Below, one piece after another: positions 9,752-20,306 of a stretch of DNA of 47,450 nt. The position numbers and the translations under genes are program-made. Each line of letters opens with the position of its first letter. Position 1 is the first letter of the stretch. Source of the DNA: Candidatus Coprocola pullicola (lineage in GTDB: Bacteria > Bacillota > Clostridia > Lachnospirales > Anaerotignaceae); assembly GCA_018715395.1 (NCBI GenBank), contig DVLQ01000143.1:1-47450 (forward strand). Reading direction: 5' to 3'. The notes below the pieces were generated by a model that was not told where the DNA came from, ran no database searches, and saw nothing but the letters and a program-made list of their open reading frames with translations.

Positions 9752-9761
9752 TTCTCCCCTG

Positions 9762-10937
9762 CTAGTTTTCTGTTGTAGATTCTTCTTTTTGCCGCTCTGC
9801 TTTTTTCCATTGATACAGCCGTATTGCAAATATTTTTAACAATGCTCCGCAAGGCACCGCCACCACCATACCAAGTATACCAAACAACCCTCCAAATACA
9901 GCCAATGAAATAATGACAAGCGCCGGATGCAGTTCTACGCTTTTGCCCACAACCTTTGGCACAATGAGTATGCTGTCTATTTGCTGCAATACCAAAACAA
10001 TAATAATAGCATACAATGCTCTGATAGGCTCTCCACTCAAAAGTCCCATTGCTACAGAAAGCAAAAATGCCATCACTGCCCCCACATAAGGTATCAAATT
10101 GGAAAAGCCCGATATAATGCCTATCATAACAGCATAAGGTATTTTTACTATTGTAAAGCTGATACTAATTAGTATTGCCATAATAATGGCGTCTGTCATC
10201 TGACCTGTGATATAACCAGAAAAAGTGGTATTTGCTAAATAACATACTTCTTTAATACGCTCTGCCGTTTTTTTTCTAAAAAAGACGTCAACACTTTTTT
10301 TGCAATAATATAATATTTTTTCTTTTTCTACTAAAAGATAAAATCCAATTGTCAGTCCTAATAAAATATTGACTGCCCAGCCGCCTGCCTTTGAAATAGA
10401 GTTTGTAACACTCATAACCCCTGCTTGTAATAATTCTGAAATGCTTGTTGTCCAACTGGAAAGAAGGCTTTCTATGTTTTGAAATATGCCATATTCTGCC
10501 AGTTTCACACTAATCAGTACAAAAAAGTCGCTAAAATCACTAATATAAGCATTGATTTTATTGGCTATAGCAGTAACATCCGTTGCGCCAATTTTTAATA
10601 CCGCATATTGTATGATACAATAAATGACTAATAATACCAATATATAAACAGTTGCCGTTCCTCTTTTTCTGGTAGAAAACTGTCTATAAGCTCTTGTAGG
10701 CATATATTTTTCCCATTTTTTTTGAAAAAAATCCACTGCCGGATTCATCAAAAATGCAATCACCAATGCCACCAGTAAAGGTGCAAATACAGAAATGAGT
10801 TTTCCCAGTACTGCTAATAGAGTATCTTTAAAATTTGTTAAATTTCCGGCAACACCGGCTAATATATAAATAATCAATACTGTAAATACCACATGAAACG
10901 ATATTTTTAAATATTGTTTATCCCAAGGTAATTTCAT
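9762..10937 (-). CDS. AI-2E family transporter (YdbI/PerM-like permease)
   Basis: ISVFAPLLVALVIAFLMNPAVDFF...GFSNLIPYVGAVMAFLLSVAMGLL...IDSILIVPKVVGKSVELHPALVI. Confidence 0.92.
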   Translation of the reverse strand: MKLPWDKQYLKISFHVVFTVLIIYILAGVAGNLTNFKDTLLAVLGKLISVFAPLLVALVIAFLMNPAVDFFQKKWEKYMPTRAYRQFSTRKRGTATVYILVLLVIYCIIQYAVLKIGATDVTAIANKINAYISDFSDFFVLISVKLAEYGIFQNIESLLSSWTTSISELLQAGVMSVTNSISKAGGWAVNILLGLTIGFYLLVEKEKILYYCKKSVDVFFRKKTAERIKEVCYLANTTFSGYITGQMTDAIIMAILISISFTIVKIPYAVMIGIISGFSNLIPYVGAVMAFLLSVAMGLLSGEPIRALYAIIIVLVLQQIDSILIVPKVVGKSVELHPALVIISLAVFGGLFGILGMVVAVPCGALLKIFAIRLYQWKKAERQKEESTTEN

Positions 10938-10948
10938 TGGTTTCTCCT

Positions 10949-12403
10949 TTATTTCATTCTACGAAGTACTTCCTGCAAAAATTTCCATACTCTTTCTACA
11001 GAGGCAATATCTGCTGTTTCTTCAGGAGAATGTGCCCCTCTGATTTCAGGACCAATGGAAATCATATCCAGTCCTTGTATTTTTTTACCAAAAATACCGC
11101 ACTCCAGTCCTGCATGAATGGCAGTTACAATAGGCTGTTTTTGATAAAGCTCTTTGTATGTTTGTTGGCATAATGCTACAATAGCAGAATTTTTAGAAAA
11201 TGTCCATTCAGGATATTCTCCCTTTTCCATGATTTGTGCCTCTGTCAGCTTTGCAATCAAGCCGATTTTTTCTGCAATCAGTTGTTTTCTGCTTTCTATG
11301 GAGCTTCTAATGGCATTGTGAAATTCTATGTTTTTTTCTGTTGTTTGAACCACGCCTATATTACTGGAGCTTTCTACCAAATTTTGTAATTTCATATCCA
11401 TTGTTTCTACACCATAAGGCAGTAATAATAATATAGAAATTATTTTTTCTGTTGTTTCTTTTGAAAAATATTTTCCTACTTTTTCTTTCATAGGCAGCAA
11501 TGAAATGGTAATGTTTTCTTCTACACATTCATATTCCATAGAATATATTTTATTAAGACGTTCCAGTAGTGCTTGTATTGCTTGTACTTGCTCTTGTTTC
11601 AATAAAAGTACTGCTTCCGCCTCTCTTGGTATGGCATTATCCTGCAATCCTCCGTCAATACGGCACATTCTGCTATCATATACGGAAAAAATATCAAAAA
11701 GTATTCTTCCAATCAATTTATTTGCGCTAGCTCTTTGCAAATGAATATCAGAACCGGAATGACCCCCTGTTAATCCGGTTATTTTCAACAAATAAGGATT
11801 TCCTTCAAATGCCGCTTCCTCCCATACAATAGGCAGTGAAACAACTGTTCTGTTTCCTCCGCAGCAACTGACAACAAATTCTCCTTCTTCTTCCGTATCC
11901 AAATTAATCAATGTTTTTGCCTTTAAATCACTGGCGTCAAACGCTTTTGCACCTTGCATTCCCACTTCTTCGTCTGTTGTAAAAACAGCCTCCAAAGGTG
12001 GGTGAGGAATTTCCTTTGCATCTAACAATGCTAACATATATGCCACACCAATACCGTTATCTGCTCCTAATGTAGTGCCCTTTGCTTTGATTTTGCCATC
12101 TTCTACTATTAATTTCAATCCTTCTGTATCAAAATCATGGTCTGTATTTCCGTTTTTTTCACATACCATGTCGATATGAGATTGTAAAATCACCGCAGGT
12201 GCAGCTTCATATCCCTTTGTGCCTTCTTTTTTTATCAATACATTATTTGCATTGTCTTGTCTGCAAAAAAGTCCTCTTTGCTGTGCAAAATGAACAATAT
12301 AGTCACTCAATTTTTTTTCTTTTCCACTGCCATGGGGAATATTGCAAATTTCTTCAAAAAAATAAAATACTTCTTTCGGCTGTATGTTTTCTAATATCTT
12401 CAT
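10949..12403 (-). CDS. pepD: Aminoacyl-histidine dipeptidase (M20, PepD-like)
   Basis: VILQSHIDMVCEKN...TTLGADNGIGVAYMLALLD...ETADIASVERVWKFL. Confidence 0.92.
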   Translation of the reverse strand: MKILENIQPKEVFYFFEEICNIPHGSGKEKKLSDYIVHFAQQRGLFCRQDNANNVLIKKEGTKGYEAAPAVILQSHIDMVCEKNGNTDHDFDTEGLKLIVEDGKIKAKGTTLGADNGIGVAYMLALLDAKEIPHPPLEAVFTTDEEVGMQGAKAFDASDLKAKTLINLDTEEEGEFVVSCCGGNRTVVSLPIVWEEAAFEGNPYLLKITGLTGGHSGSDIHLQRASANKLIGRILFDIFSVYDSRMCRIDGGLQDNAIPREAEAVLLLKQEQVQAIQALLERLNKIYSMEYECVEENITISLLPMKEKVGKYFSKETTEKIISILLLLPYGVETMDMKLQNLVESSSNIGVVQTTEKNIEFHNAIRSSIESRKQLIAEKIGLIAKLTEAQIMEKGEYPEWTFSKNSAIVALCQQTYKELYQKQPIVTAIHAGLECGIFGKKIQGLDMISIGPEIRGAHSPEETADIASVERVWKFLQEVLRRMK

Positions 12404-12502
12404 TTTTTCACCTTCCTGTGTTTTAGTATAACCCTTTCCATTTTATCACATACAACAGCACCACGTCATTTTATTTTTACATTCTTTTTTTGACATAAAA
12501 TA

Positions 12503-12537
12503 TAAAAAGACTGGCTTTTCATCACCAGCCTAAAAAA
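12503..12537 (-). terminator. hisS terminator
   Basis: ggctggtgatgaaaagccagtcttttt on the minus strand, just after the hisS stop. Confidence 0.7.
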
Positions 12538-13797
12538 TTAAGGATTTTCTGCTTTTTGTTTTATAATTGCAGGAAGTTGTGAAAGAGAAATGGTTTCTGA
12601 GGTACCTTCCGTCATATTTTTTAATTCCAATTTATTTTCTTGTAATTCCGTATCTCCAATAATAACAGAATACAATGCGCCAATTTTATTGGCATATTTC
12701 ATCTGCGCCTTTACACTTCTTTCAACTGTGTCACATTCTGCATGTATCCCTTCTTTTCTCAACTGCAATGTCAATGCCTGTGCTTTAAAAAGTCCCTTTT
12801 CTCCCATAGAACCAATATAAAGTAATACATCACTTTTTTGTTCCATGCAACCATACTGTTTTTCTAATATCATCATAAGACGCTCTATGCCCATGCCAAA
12901 TCCCACAGCCCCTGTTGGCTTTCCTCCACACTGCTCTACCAAATTATCATAGCGTCCTCCGCCGCATACTGTCAAACCGTCAGATACAAATTCAAATACT
13001 GTTCTGGTGTAATAATCCAGTCCTCTTACAATTTTAGGGTCTACTGTAAAAGCAATGCCCATTTCATTTAATATAGACTGTACTTTTTGAAAATGTGCGC
13101 TACATTGTTCATCTAAGCACTCCAAAACAGAAGGAGCGTCTGCAATGATTTTTTGACAGCCTTCTTCTTTACAATCCAATACACGAAGGGGATTTTTTTG
13201 ATATCTTTCTTTGCAAGTAGGACATAGTTTTTCTAAATGAGAACCAATAAATTCTCTTAACATTTTATTATATTGCTTTCTGCATTGTGGACAGCCTAAA
13301 CTATTAATACGAAGCTCTACATTTTTGACGCCTAATTTTTCCAACAATGTTGTAGCTACAGAAATCACTTCTGCATCTTGTGCAGCACTATAAGAACCAA
13401 ACACTTCTATACCAAACTGGTGAAACTGTCTTTGTCTGCCCGCCTGCGTATTTTCACACCGAAATGTAGGAGAAATATAATATAGTTTTGTAGGCTGAGG
13501 CTGATTGTGCATACCATGTTCAATATAGGCTCTTACTGTGCCTGCTGTGCCTTCAGGACGAAGTGTCAGACTTCTGTTGCCATCGTCTGTAAAAGTATAC
13601 ATTTCCTTTTGCACAATATCTGTAGTTTCTCCAACGCCCCTTGCAAACAGTTCTGTAAACTCAAACATAGGCGTTCTGATTTCTCCTATACCAAATGCAG
13701 CACAAATACTGCGTATATCATTTTCCAGTTTTTGCCATTGTATCACTTCACTGCCATATAAATCTTTTGTTCCCTTTACCAACTGAATTGCCATCAA
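12538..13797 (-). CDS. hisS: Histidyl-tRNA synthetase
   Basis: LRPEGTAGTVRAYIEHG, RQRQFHQFGIEVFGS, VRGLDYYTRTVFEF, GGRYDNLVEQCGG, AVGFGMGIERL. Confidence 0.97.
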   Translation of the reverse strand: MMAIQLVKGTKDLYGSEVIQWQKLENDIRSICAAFGIGEIRTPMFEFTELFARGVGETTDIVQKEMYTFTDDGNRSLTLRPEGTAGTVRAYIEHGMHNQPQPTKLYYISPTFRCENTQAGRQRQFHQFGIEVFGSYSAAQDAEVISVATTLLEKLGVKNVELRINSLGCPQCRKQYNKMLREFIGSHLEKLCPTCKERYQKNPLRVLDCKEEGCQKIIADAPSVLECLDEQCSAHFQKVQSILNEMGIAFTVDPKIVRGLDYYTRTVFEFVSDGLTVCGGGRYDNLVEQCGGKPTGAVGFGMGIERLMMILEKQYGCMEQKSDVLLYIGSMGEKGLFKAQALTLQLRKEGIHAECDTVERSVKAQMKYANKIGALYSVIIGDTELQENKLELKNMTEGTSETISLSQLPAIIKQKAENP

Positions 13798-13832
13798 ATC
13801 CCTCCTAAATTCTTCTTTTGCACAATACTGTT

Positions 13833-15278
13833 TTAATGAAACAATCCTTGTCGTTTTCTTTCTATCATCTCATCAATGCGACTAATATACTGCTCTACAC
13901 TTTTTACATTAAAAATACGTTCAATTCTATTTTGTGAAAAATCAATGGTTTTTGTACTTGCTCCAGCTCCGGCTGCCAATATGGTTTGTTTTTCCTCCAT
14001 AATCTGCACATTATAAATCCCTTCTTTATGAGGCATACAATATCCTACATTTTCAAAATTTCCAACCATATTTTTTTGACGATACATATAATAAGGCTTC
14101 ATACCCATTGCTTTTGCGCTCTCAGAAGCAATCAAAAGCATTTTTTCCAATTCTTCTGCCTTTGTAAGTGTATAAAAATCAAAATTTTCCTTCAAGCGAG
14201 AAGCTCTTTTGACAGCCAATGTATGTATGGTCAGATTATCGGGCTTCAGCTTTTCCATTTCAGACATGGTATAGCCCACATCTTTTGGCGTTTCTTGCGG
14301 CAATCCTAATATCAAATCCATATTGATGTTGTCATGCCCTAATTCCCTTGCCTGCCAAAATACCTTTTTCACATCTTCCACTGTATGCTTTCTTCCAATA
14401 AGTTGCAATGTCTTTTGATTCATGGTTTGAGGATTGATAGAAATACGATTGACGCCATATTCTTTCATTACAGATAATTTTTGTTTTGTAATGGTATCCG
14501 GTCTGCCTGCTTCTACTGTAAACTCCAATCCCTGTTTTTGTAAATCAAAATAATCCCCCATTTTTTCAAAAAGCCATTTCATTTGCTCTTGTGTCAAAGA
14601 AGTAGGGGTACCTCCCCCTACATAAATTGTTTTTAGCTGAAATGCTTTTGCATACTCTCCCAAAAAAGCCAATTCTTTTGCCAACGCTTGCAAATATTGT
14701 TCTACATGATTTTGGTATTGTGTTAAGGGATAGGCTGTAAAGGAACAGTACAGACATCTTGTAGGACAAAAAGGGATTCCTACATAAAGGCTGATATCTT
14801 CAGGACGATTTTTGCTCAAAATCTCTCTTTCCGCCTTTGCTACCTCCAAAGAAAGCTTAGCTTTTTGTTCTGTCACATCATAACCGTCTATCAAATAACA
14901 AAGACATTGCTGCTCTGTATATCCTTTATCCAAAAGCTCATTGATAGCTTTAGCAGGGCGTACGCCTGTTACAAAACCCCATTGGGGACGAATTTGTGTT
15001 TTTTGTTTTAATAATTTATAGATTGCGCCTTTTATCACTCTTTTTTTTTCTTTTTCCGTCCACTGTTGTTTTTTGCCAAGCATTTGCGCTTGTTGTTTTT
15101 TCACACCATTTTCATAAAATACGGCAACGGCTTTTTCTCCTTCCAGTATGCTTTCTATTGTAATGCCTTCTGGAGCAGGCTCTTGTGTGACATAATAATG
15201 CATGTTTGGATAAAACACTTGTATTATGGTTTGAACATCATGCTCCAATGTATGCCCCTTTGTCATAAAATATATCAT
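13833..15278 (-). CDS. hemZ: Coproporphyrinogen dehydrogenase HemZ (radical SAM)
   Basis: SLYVGIPFCPTRCLYCSFTAYPL, TIYVGGGTPTSLTQEQM. Confidence 0.92.
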   Translation of the reverse strand: MIYFMTKGHTLEHDVQTIIQVFYPNMHYYVTQEPAPEGITIESILEGEKAVAVFYENGVKKQQAQMLGKKQQWTEKEKKRVIKGAIYKLLKQKTQIRPQWGFVTGVRPAKAINELLDKGYTEQQCLCYLIDGYDVTEQKAKLSLEVAKAEREILSKNRPEDISLYVGIPFCPTRCLYCSFTAYPLTQYQNHVEQYLQALAKELAFLGEYAKAFQLKTIYVGGGTPTSLTQEQMKWLFEKMGDYFDLQKQGLEFTVEAGRPDTITKQKLSVMKEYGVNRISINPQTMNQKTLQLIGRKHTVEDVKKVFWQARELGHDNINMDLILGLPQETPKDVGYTMSEMEKLKPDNLTIHTLAVKRASRLKENFDFYTLTKAEELEKMLLIASESAKAMGMKPYYMYRQKNMVGNFENVGYCMPHKEGIYNVQIMEEKQTILAAGAGASTKTIDFSQNRIERIFNVKSVEQYISRIDEMIERKRQGLFH

Positions 15279-15293
15279 TGCTTTTCCCTCAAA

Positions 15294-15746
15294 TCAGAAA
15301 TTCTTTTCGCTATCCAAAAGAATGGTCACAGGTCCATCGTTTATGATTTCTACTTTCATATCCGCTTGAAACTCTCCTGTAGCAACCTTTTGAATTGGCA
15401 GTGTTTTAGCATATTCTACCAACTGTTCAAATATATCTCTGGCTTTTTGTGGAGATGCTCCACTGGAATATCCGGGACGTCTGCCCTTTCTGGCGTCGCC
15501 ATATAATGTAAAGTTTGGTACGATTAAAAGCTCTCCTTTGATATCCAGCAGTGATAAATTCATTTTGCCTGCTTCATCTTCAAATATTCTCATATTGATT
15601 ACTTTGTCCAGCATATATTCTATCACTTTTTTATCATCACTTTCCATCATACCAAAAAGTACCATAATCCCTCTTCCAATTTCTCCAATGATTTTTCCTT
15701 CTACAGTTACACTGCCCTTTTGCACTCTTTGCAACACTGCTCTCAT
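15294..15746 (-). CDS. dtd: D-aminoacyl-tRNA deacylase
   Basis: [32 protein letters not shown]...[33 protein letters not shown]...INDGPVTI. Confidence 0.96.
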   Translation of the reverse strand: MRAVLQRVQKGSVTVEGKIIGEIGRGIMVLFGMMESDDKKVIEYMLDKVINMRIFEDEAGKMNLSLLDIKGELLIVPNFTLYGDARKGRRPGYSSGASPQKARDIFEQLVEYAKTLPIQKVATGEFQADMKVEIINDGPVTILLDSEKNF

Positions 15747-15892
15747 TGTATTCCTCCTTGTTTATCAATACAGTTTATTATAAAAAAACAACATATGGCT
15801 TTTCTTTTTACAACTATTTATTGTGAAATCACATCAAATATAGTATTGGGCTTTCCATATCACTGTTTTTTCTGTTATTTGCTTAAGAGATT

Positions 15893-18115
15893 TTAAGAAT
15901 TTGCAACACGTTCAATTTCTATAATATCTTTTAATTTCATAAGTCTTTTGATAATTTTTTCCAGCTGCTCTTTACTTTTTATTTCTATTGTAATATCAAA
16001 TACAGCTGTAGATTTTGCTGTTTTAATGGTTAGAGCTTTTACAGAAATATCTTCATCATTAAATACCTTTGATACTTCCATCATCAATCCAACTCTATCC
16101 GAGCCTACAACACGGATACCTGCCAAATAAGACACATTTGCCAATGTCTTATCTCCCAAGTCCCACTCAGCTTCAATCAATCTATGTCTGTCTTCTTCTG
16201 TTAAATTCATAATGTTAATGCAGTCTGTTCTGTGTATGGTAACACCTCGCCCTCTTGTAACAAATCCTACAATTTCATCACCGGGCACAGGATTACAGCA
16301 TTTTGAAAAACGAACTGCCGCATCTCCTATTCCTTTTATCACAACGCCACTTTTGCTTTTATAGCGTTGTTTGTGAGGATTTTCTTCCTCCACAGGGTTT
16401 AATAAAGCAGTTTCGGCTTCTTTCTTTTTCTTTTCCTTCAAAAGTTCTTCTATGAGTCTATTGGCAACTTGTCCTTCTTTTACGCCTCCGTGTCCCACGG
16501 CAGCGCAAAGAGCATCCCAGTCTTTAAATCCGAATTTGTTTAATACAATATTCATCCACTCTGTACGAAACAATTCAGAAGGGGTATGTCCTTTTTTCTT
16601 AATATCTTTATCAATCAATTCTTTTCCTTTTAAAATATTTTCTTCTTTAAACTCCTTTTTAAACCATTGATTGATTTTTGTTCTTGCCTGAGAACTTTTT
16701 ACTAAATTAAGCCAATCTCTGCTGGGTCCTTTAGAATTTTGAGAGGTTAATATTTCAATTCTGTCACCATTTTGCACTTTATAATCAATGGGAACCATTT
16801 TATTGTTTACTCTTGCTCCCACCATTTTGTTGCCTATAGCGCTGTGTATCATATAGGCAAAATCAATGGGAGTAGAGCCTTTTGGCAAGCTGACAACCTT
16901 TCCCTGAGGAGTAAAGGCATACACTTGGTCTGTAAATACATTCAAATCCAATTTAATGGTATCAAGATACTCCTTGTTATCGGACATATCTTGCTGCCAT
17001 TCTAATATTTGACGAAGCCATGTCAATTTTTCTTCTTGTGTATTGCCTTTTTTGGCAGCATTTCCGCCTTTTCCTTCCTTGTATTTCCAATGAGCGGCAA
17101 TACCGTATTCACTGGTACGATGCATTTCCCATGTTCTGATTTGTATTTCAAAAGGCTCTCCTTCCGGACCAATGAGCGTATTGTGCAGAGATTGATACAT
17201 ATTCGGCTTTGGCATAGCAATATAATCTTTAAATCGTCCAGGCATAGGCGTATACATCGTATGAACTACACCCAAAACGCCATAGCAGTCCCTTACTGTA
17301 TCTACAATGGCTCTTACAGCAAACAAATCGTAAATTTGATCCAATGTCTTATTTTGATTGACCATTTTTTTATAAATACTGAAAAAATGTTTGCTCCTGC
17401 CCTCTACTTTTCCTTTGATACCAGATTGCTCCATTTTTTGTTTTACATCATTTACAATAGAATTGACAAAGGCTTCTCTTTCTACCTTTTTTCTTTCTAT
17501 TTTTTCTTTTAAATCATAATAAGCGTCAGGATTGAGATATTTAAAACAGAGGTCTTCCATTTCTGTTCTAATTTTGGAAATACCGAGTCTATGAGCCAAA
17601 GGCGCATAAATATCAAGCGTTTCTTGTGCTTTTTCTCTTTGCTTTGCCTCTGTCATATAGTTTAATGTTCTCATATTATGCAAACGGTCAGCCAGCTTTA
17701 TCAATATCACACGAATGTCCTTTGCCATAGCCATAAACATTTTGCGATAGTTTTCTGCCTGCATTTCTTCTTTTGTAGAATAGGAAAGCTTTCCCAACTT
17801 TGTCACACCATCTACTAAATTGGCTACTTCCTCACTAAACAGCCTTGTAATGTCATCATAAGTATATGGCGTATCTTCAATGGTATCATGCAAAATACCT
17901 GCTGTAATCGTTTCTCTATCCAATTCCAATTCGGCTAAAATATAGGCAACCTTCAGGGGATGGATAATATACGGTTCTCCGGACTTTCTTTTTTGGTCTT
18001 TATGCGCTTCCACTGCCAACCGATATGCTTTTTCAATCATATCAAATTCTTTGGTTGGGTGGTAGGTATTCATTTTATCAATCAGTTGTTGGTATAATTG
18101 TTCTTCTATCCTCAT
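15893..18115 (-). CDS. relA: Bifunctional (p)ppGpp synthetase/hydrolase RelA/SpoT
   Basis: HD domain (HDTIEDTPYTYDDI), synthetase domain, TGS, ACT; 740 aa. Confidence 0.96.
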   Translation of the reverse strand: MRIEEQLYQQLIDKMNTYHPTKEFDMIEKAYRLAVEAHKDQKRKSGEPYIIHPLKVAYILAELELDRETITAGILHDTIEDTPYTYDDITRLFSEEVANLVDGVTKLGKLSYSTKEEMQAENYRKMFMAMAKDIRVILIKLADRLHNMRTLNYMTEAKQREKAQETLDIYAPLAHRLGISKIRTEMEDLCFKYLNPDAYYDLKEKIERKKVEREAFVNSIVNDVKQKMEQSGIKGKVEGRSKHFFSIYKKMVNQNKTLDQIYDLFAVRAIVDTVRDCYGVLGVVHTMYTPMPGRFKDYIAMPKPNMYQSLHNTLIGPEGEPFEIQIRTWEMHRTSEYGIAAHWKYKEGKGGNAAKKGNTQEEKLTWLRQILEWQQDMSDNKEYLDTIKLDLNVFTDQVYAFTPQGKVVSLPKGSTPIDFAYMIHSAIGNKMVGARVNNKMVPIDYKVQNGDRIEILTSQNSKGPSRDWLNLVKSSQARTKINQWFKKEFKEENILKGKELIDKDIKKKGHTPSELFRTEWMNIVLNKFGFKDWDALCAAVGHGGVKEGQVANRLIEELLKEKKKKEAETALLNPVEEENPHKQRYKSKSGVVIKGIGDAAVRFSKCCNPVPGDEIVGFVTRGRGVTIHRTDCINIMNLTEEDRHRLIEAEWDLGDKTLANVSYLAGIRVVGSDRVGLMMEVSKVFNDEDISVKALTIKTAKSTAVFDITIEIKSKEQLEKIIKRLMKLKDIIEIERVANS

Positions 18116-18219
18116 AAAATCACCCCTTTTATACGATACCGCCTGCCAAAAACAAACTAAATATTATTATAGTAATTCCCATTTCTTTTTTCAAGTCTTT
18201 ACAAACATCAAACACAACT

Positions 18220-19437
18220 TTACAACTCTTTTTGAAAATATCCTTTGTCATATTTTAATGATAATATTCTCTTTACCTTTTCATTTAATGTATCTTCTGA
18301 CAATGTTCCTTGTTTTAGAGCAGTCAAAATATCTGTATGAGCCTTTTCTATATCCACAGGCATCAACGCCATGTCTGCTCCTGCTTGTATTGCCATTAGC
18401 GGAGCATTTTCATATTTTGTTACAGCTGCCATATCTAAAGCATCTGTAATAATAATACCCTCAAATCCCAAATGATTTCTTAACTGCTCTGTAAGCATTT
18501 GATAGGACAAAGACGCCGGCAATCCATCTGTGGTAGCATTGGGCGTGTTGATATGCCCTGCCATAATAAAATCTATGTCATTTTCAATGACCTTTTGAAA
18601 AGGAATCCATTGTTTTTGTTCCATTTCTTCTAGCGTATCCTTTGAAACAGCCATACCTTCATGGCTATCTTCTATGGTATTACCATGTCCCGGAAAATGC
18701 TTTGCAGCGGCGCTGATGCCTTCTTGTTGTAAGCCCTGGCTAAAAGCCACTGCCATATCGGCTGCCTTTTGTGGGTCGTTGGAAAAAGCCCTATTGCCTA
18801 TAACGGTATTTTCAGCATTTTCTCTAATATCTGCAACAGGAGCAAAATCCACATCAAACCCCAATTCTTTTAGCTCTTGCGCTATTGTTTTTCCGGCTTG
18901 ATACGCTACTGTAGTATCATTTGTATTGCCAATCTCCTCTGCCGAGGGAATGTCTGCCACATCTAATTTTCCACTAAAATGCAAACGGCTCACACTTCCG
19001 CCTTCTTCATCAATACCTATAAAAATGGGTATTTCTGAGCTGTTTCTAATCTCCTCAATCAACTGTTTTGTCTGCTCTTTTGTATCAATATTTTCTCCAA
19101 ACAATACCACTCCTCCTATATGATATTGCTGTAATGTTGCTTTTAATGCTTCATTGTATGTTGTAATGGGAACATTATTTTCATCTCTGCGAAAAGCACA
19201 AAAAAGAACTTGTCCTGCTTTTTGTTCCAATGTCATATTAGAAATTTTTTCATTTAAAAAAGCCTCCTTTTTTTCTTCCGGCGTCATCTCTTGTACTTCT
19301 TTGACAACAATATTAGAAAATTCTGTTTCTGAGAGTACTGCTTCTTTTTGACAACCTAACAATCCTATGCAAATAAAAAATATCAAAGTAATATACCTCA
19401 TTCTCTTTTGCATAAAAATCCCCCTTTTTTTTAACAT
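18220..19437 (-). CDS. Glycoside hydrolase family 3 lipoprotein (beta-N-acetylhexosaminidase-like)
   Basis: Lipobox FICIGLLGCQ; IFIGIDEEGGSVSRL; AAKHFPGHGNTIEDSHEG; IITDALDM. Confidence 0.9.
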   Translation of the reverse strand: MLKKRGIFMQKRMRYITLIFFICIGLLGCQKEAVLSETEFSNIVVKEVQEMTPEEKKEAFLNEKISNMTLEQKAGQVLFCAFRRDENNVPITTYNEALKATLQQYHIGGVVLFGENIDTKEQTKQLIEEIRNSSEIPIFIGIDEEGGSVSRLHFSGKLDVADIPSAEEIGNTNDTTVAYQAGKTIAQELKELGFDVDFAPVADIRENAENTVIGNRAFSNDPQKAADMAVAFSQGLQQEGISAAAKHFPGHGNTIEDSHEGMAVSKDTLEEMEQKQWIPFQKVIENDIDFIMAGHINTPNATTDGLPASLSYQMLTEQLRNHLGFEGIIITDALDMAAVTKYENAPLMAIQAGADMALMPVDIEKAHTDILTALKQGTLSEDTLNEKVKRILSLKYDKGYFQKEL

Positions 19438-19568
19438 TTGTTTCTATTATATCTTTTCTATAGAAAAAAGGATAGTAATACTTTTTATTTCTTCTATTTT
19501 TTAGTATAATAAAAAGCAGCATATTCATAGAAGAAATCATTTTCTATGGTTATCATCAGGAGGTTATT

Positions 19569-20291
19569 ATGAAATTACAAAAATTACTTAGTTATGTACG
19601 CCGTGCTGTAGAAGACTATCATATGATTGAACAAGGAGATAAAATTGCCGTTGGAGTTTCCGGAGGAAAAGACAGCGTTTGTCTTCTTTTGGCACTAAAA
19701 CATCTTCAAAGATTTTATCCAAAAAAATTTGAATTGGAAGCAATCACTGTTTCTTTAGGACTTCCGGGAGCCGTTTACGATGATATAGAAGCATTTTGCA
19801 ATCAAATAGGCGTTGGCTATACTGTAGTGCATACAGATATTGGTCAAATTATATTTCATGAGCGAAAAGAAAAAAATCCCTGCTCTCTTTGTGCAAAAAT
19901 GCGAAAAGGCGCTTTAAACGATATGGCAGAAAAATTAGGCTGTAATAAAGTGGCTTTAGGACATAATAAAGATGATATAGTAGAGACTTTTTTTATGTCT
20001 CTTTTTTATGAAGGACGCATCAACTGTTTTGCACCGGTCAGCTTTTTGGATCGAAAACAAATTTATTCCATTCGTCCTCTTATGTATGTACCGGAGCCGG
20101 AAATAAAGGGATTTATACAAAAAAGCGGTTTGGCTATTGTCAAAAATCCTTGTTTGGTAGATGGCAGTACAAAAAGACAAGAAACAAAAGAGCTTCTGGC
20201 AGAATTATCCAAAAACTATAATCATCTGCAAGAAAAGGTATTTGGCGCAATACAACGTTCTGACTTAAAAGGATGGCAAAAACAAATATAA
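19569..20291 (+). CDS. PP-loop tRNA 2-thiocytidine biosynthesis TtcA-like protein
   Basis: GVSGGKDSVCLL; CSLCAKMRKGAL; GHNKDDIVETFFMSL. Confidence 0.9.
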   Translation: MKLQKLLSYVRRAVEDYHMIEQGDKIAVGVSGGKDSVCLLLALKHLQRFYPKKFELEAITVSLGLPGAVYDDIEAFCNQIGVGYTVVHTDIGQIIFHERKEKNPCSLCAKMRKGALNDMAEKLGCNKVALGHNKDDIVETFFMSLFYEGRINCFAPVSFLDRKQIYSIRPLMYVPEPEIKGFIQKSGLAIVKNPCLVDGSTKRQETKELLAELSKNYNHLQEKVFGAIQRSDLKGWQKQI

Positions 20292-20306
20292 AAAAGGAGA
20301 AATACT

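Noticed and set aside
13798-13832. T-box or other riboswitch upstream of hisS
   Set aside because: Only ~35 bp separate hemZ and hisS, too short for a T-box, and no specifier-loop structure is visible.
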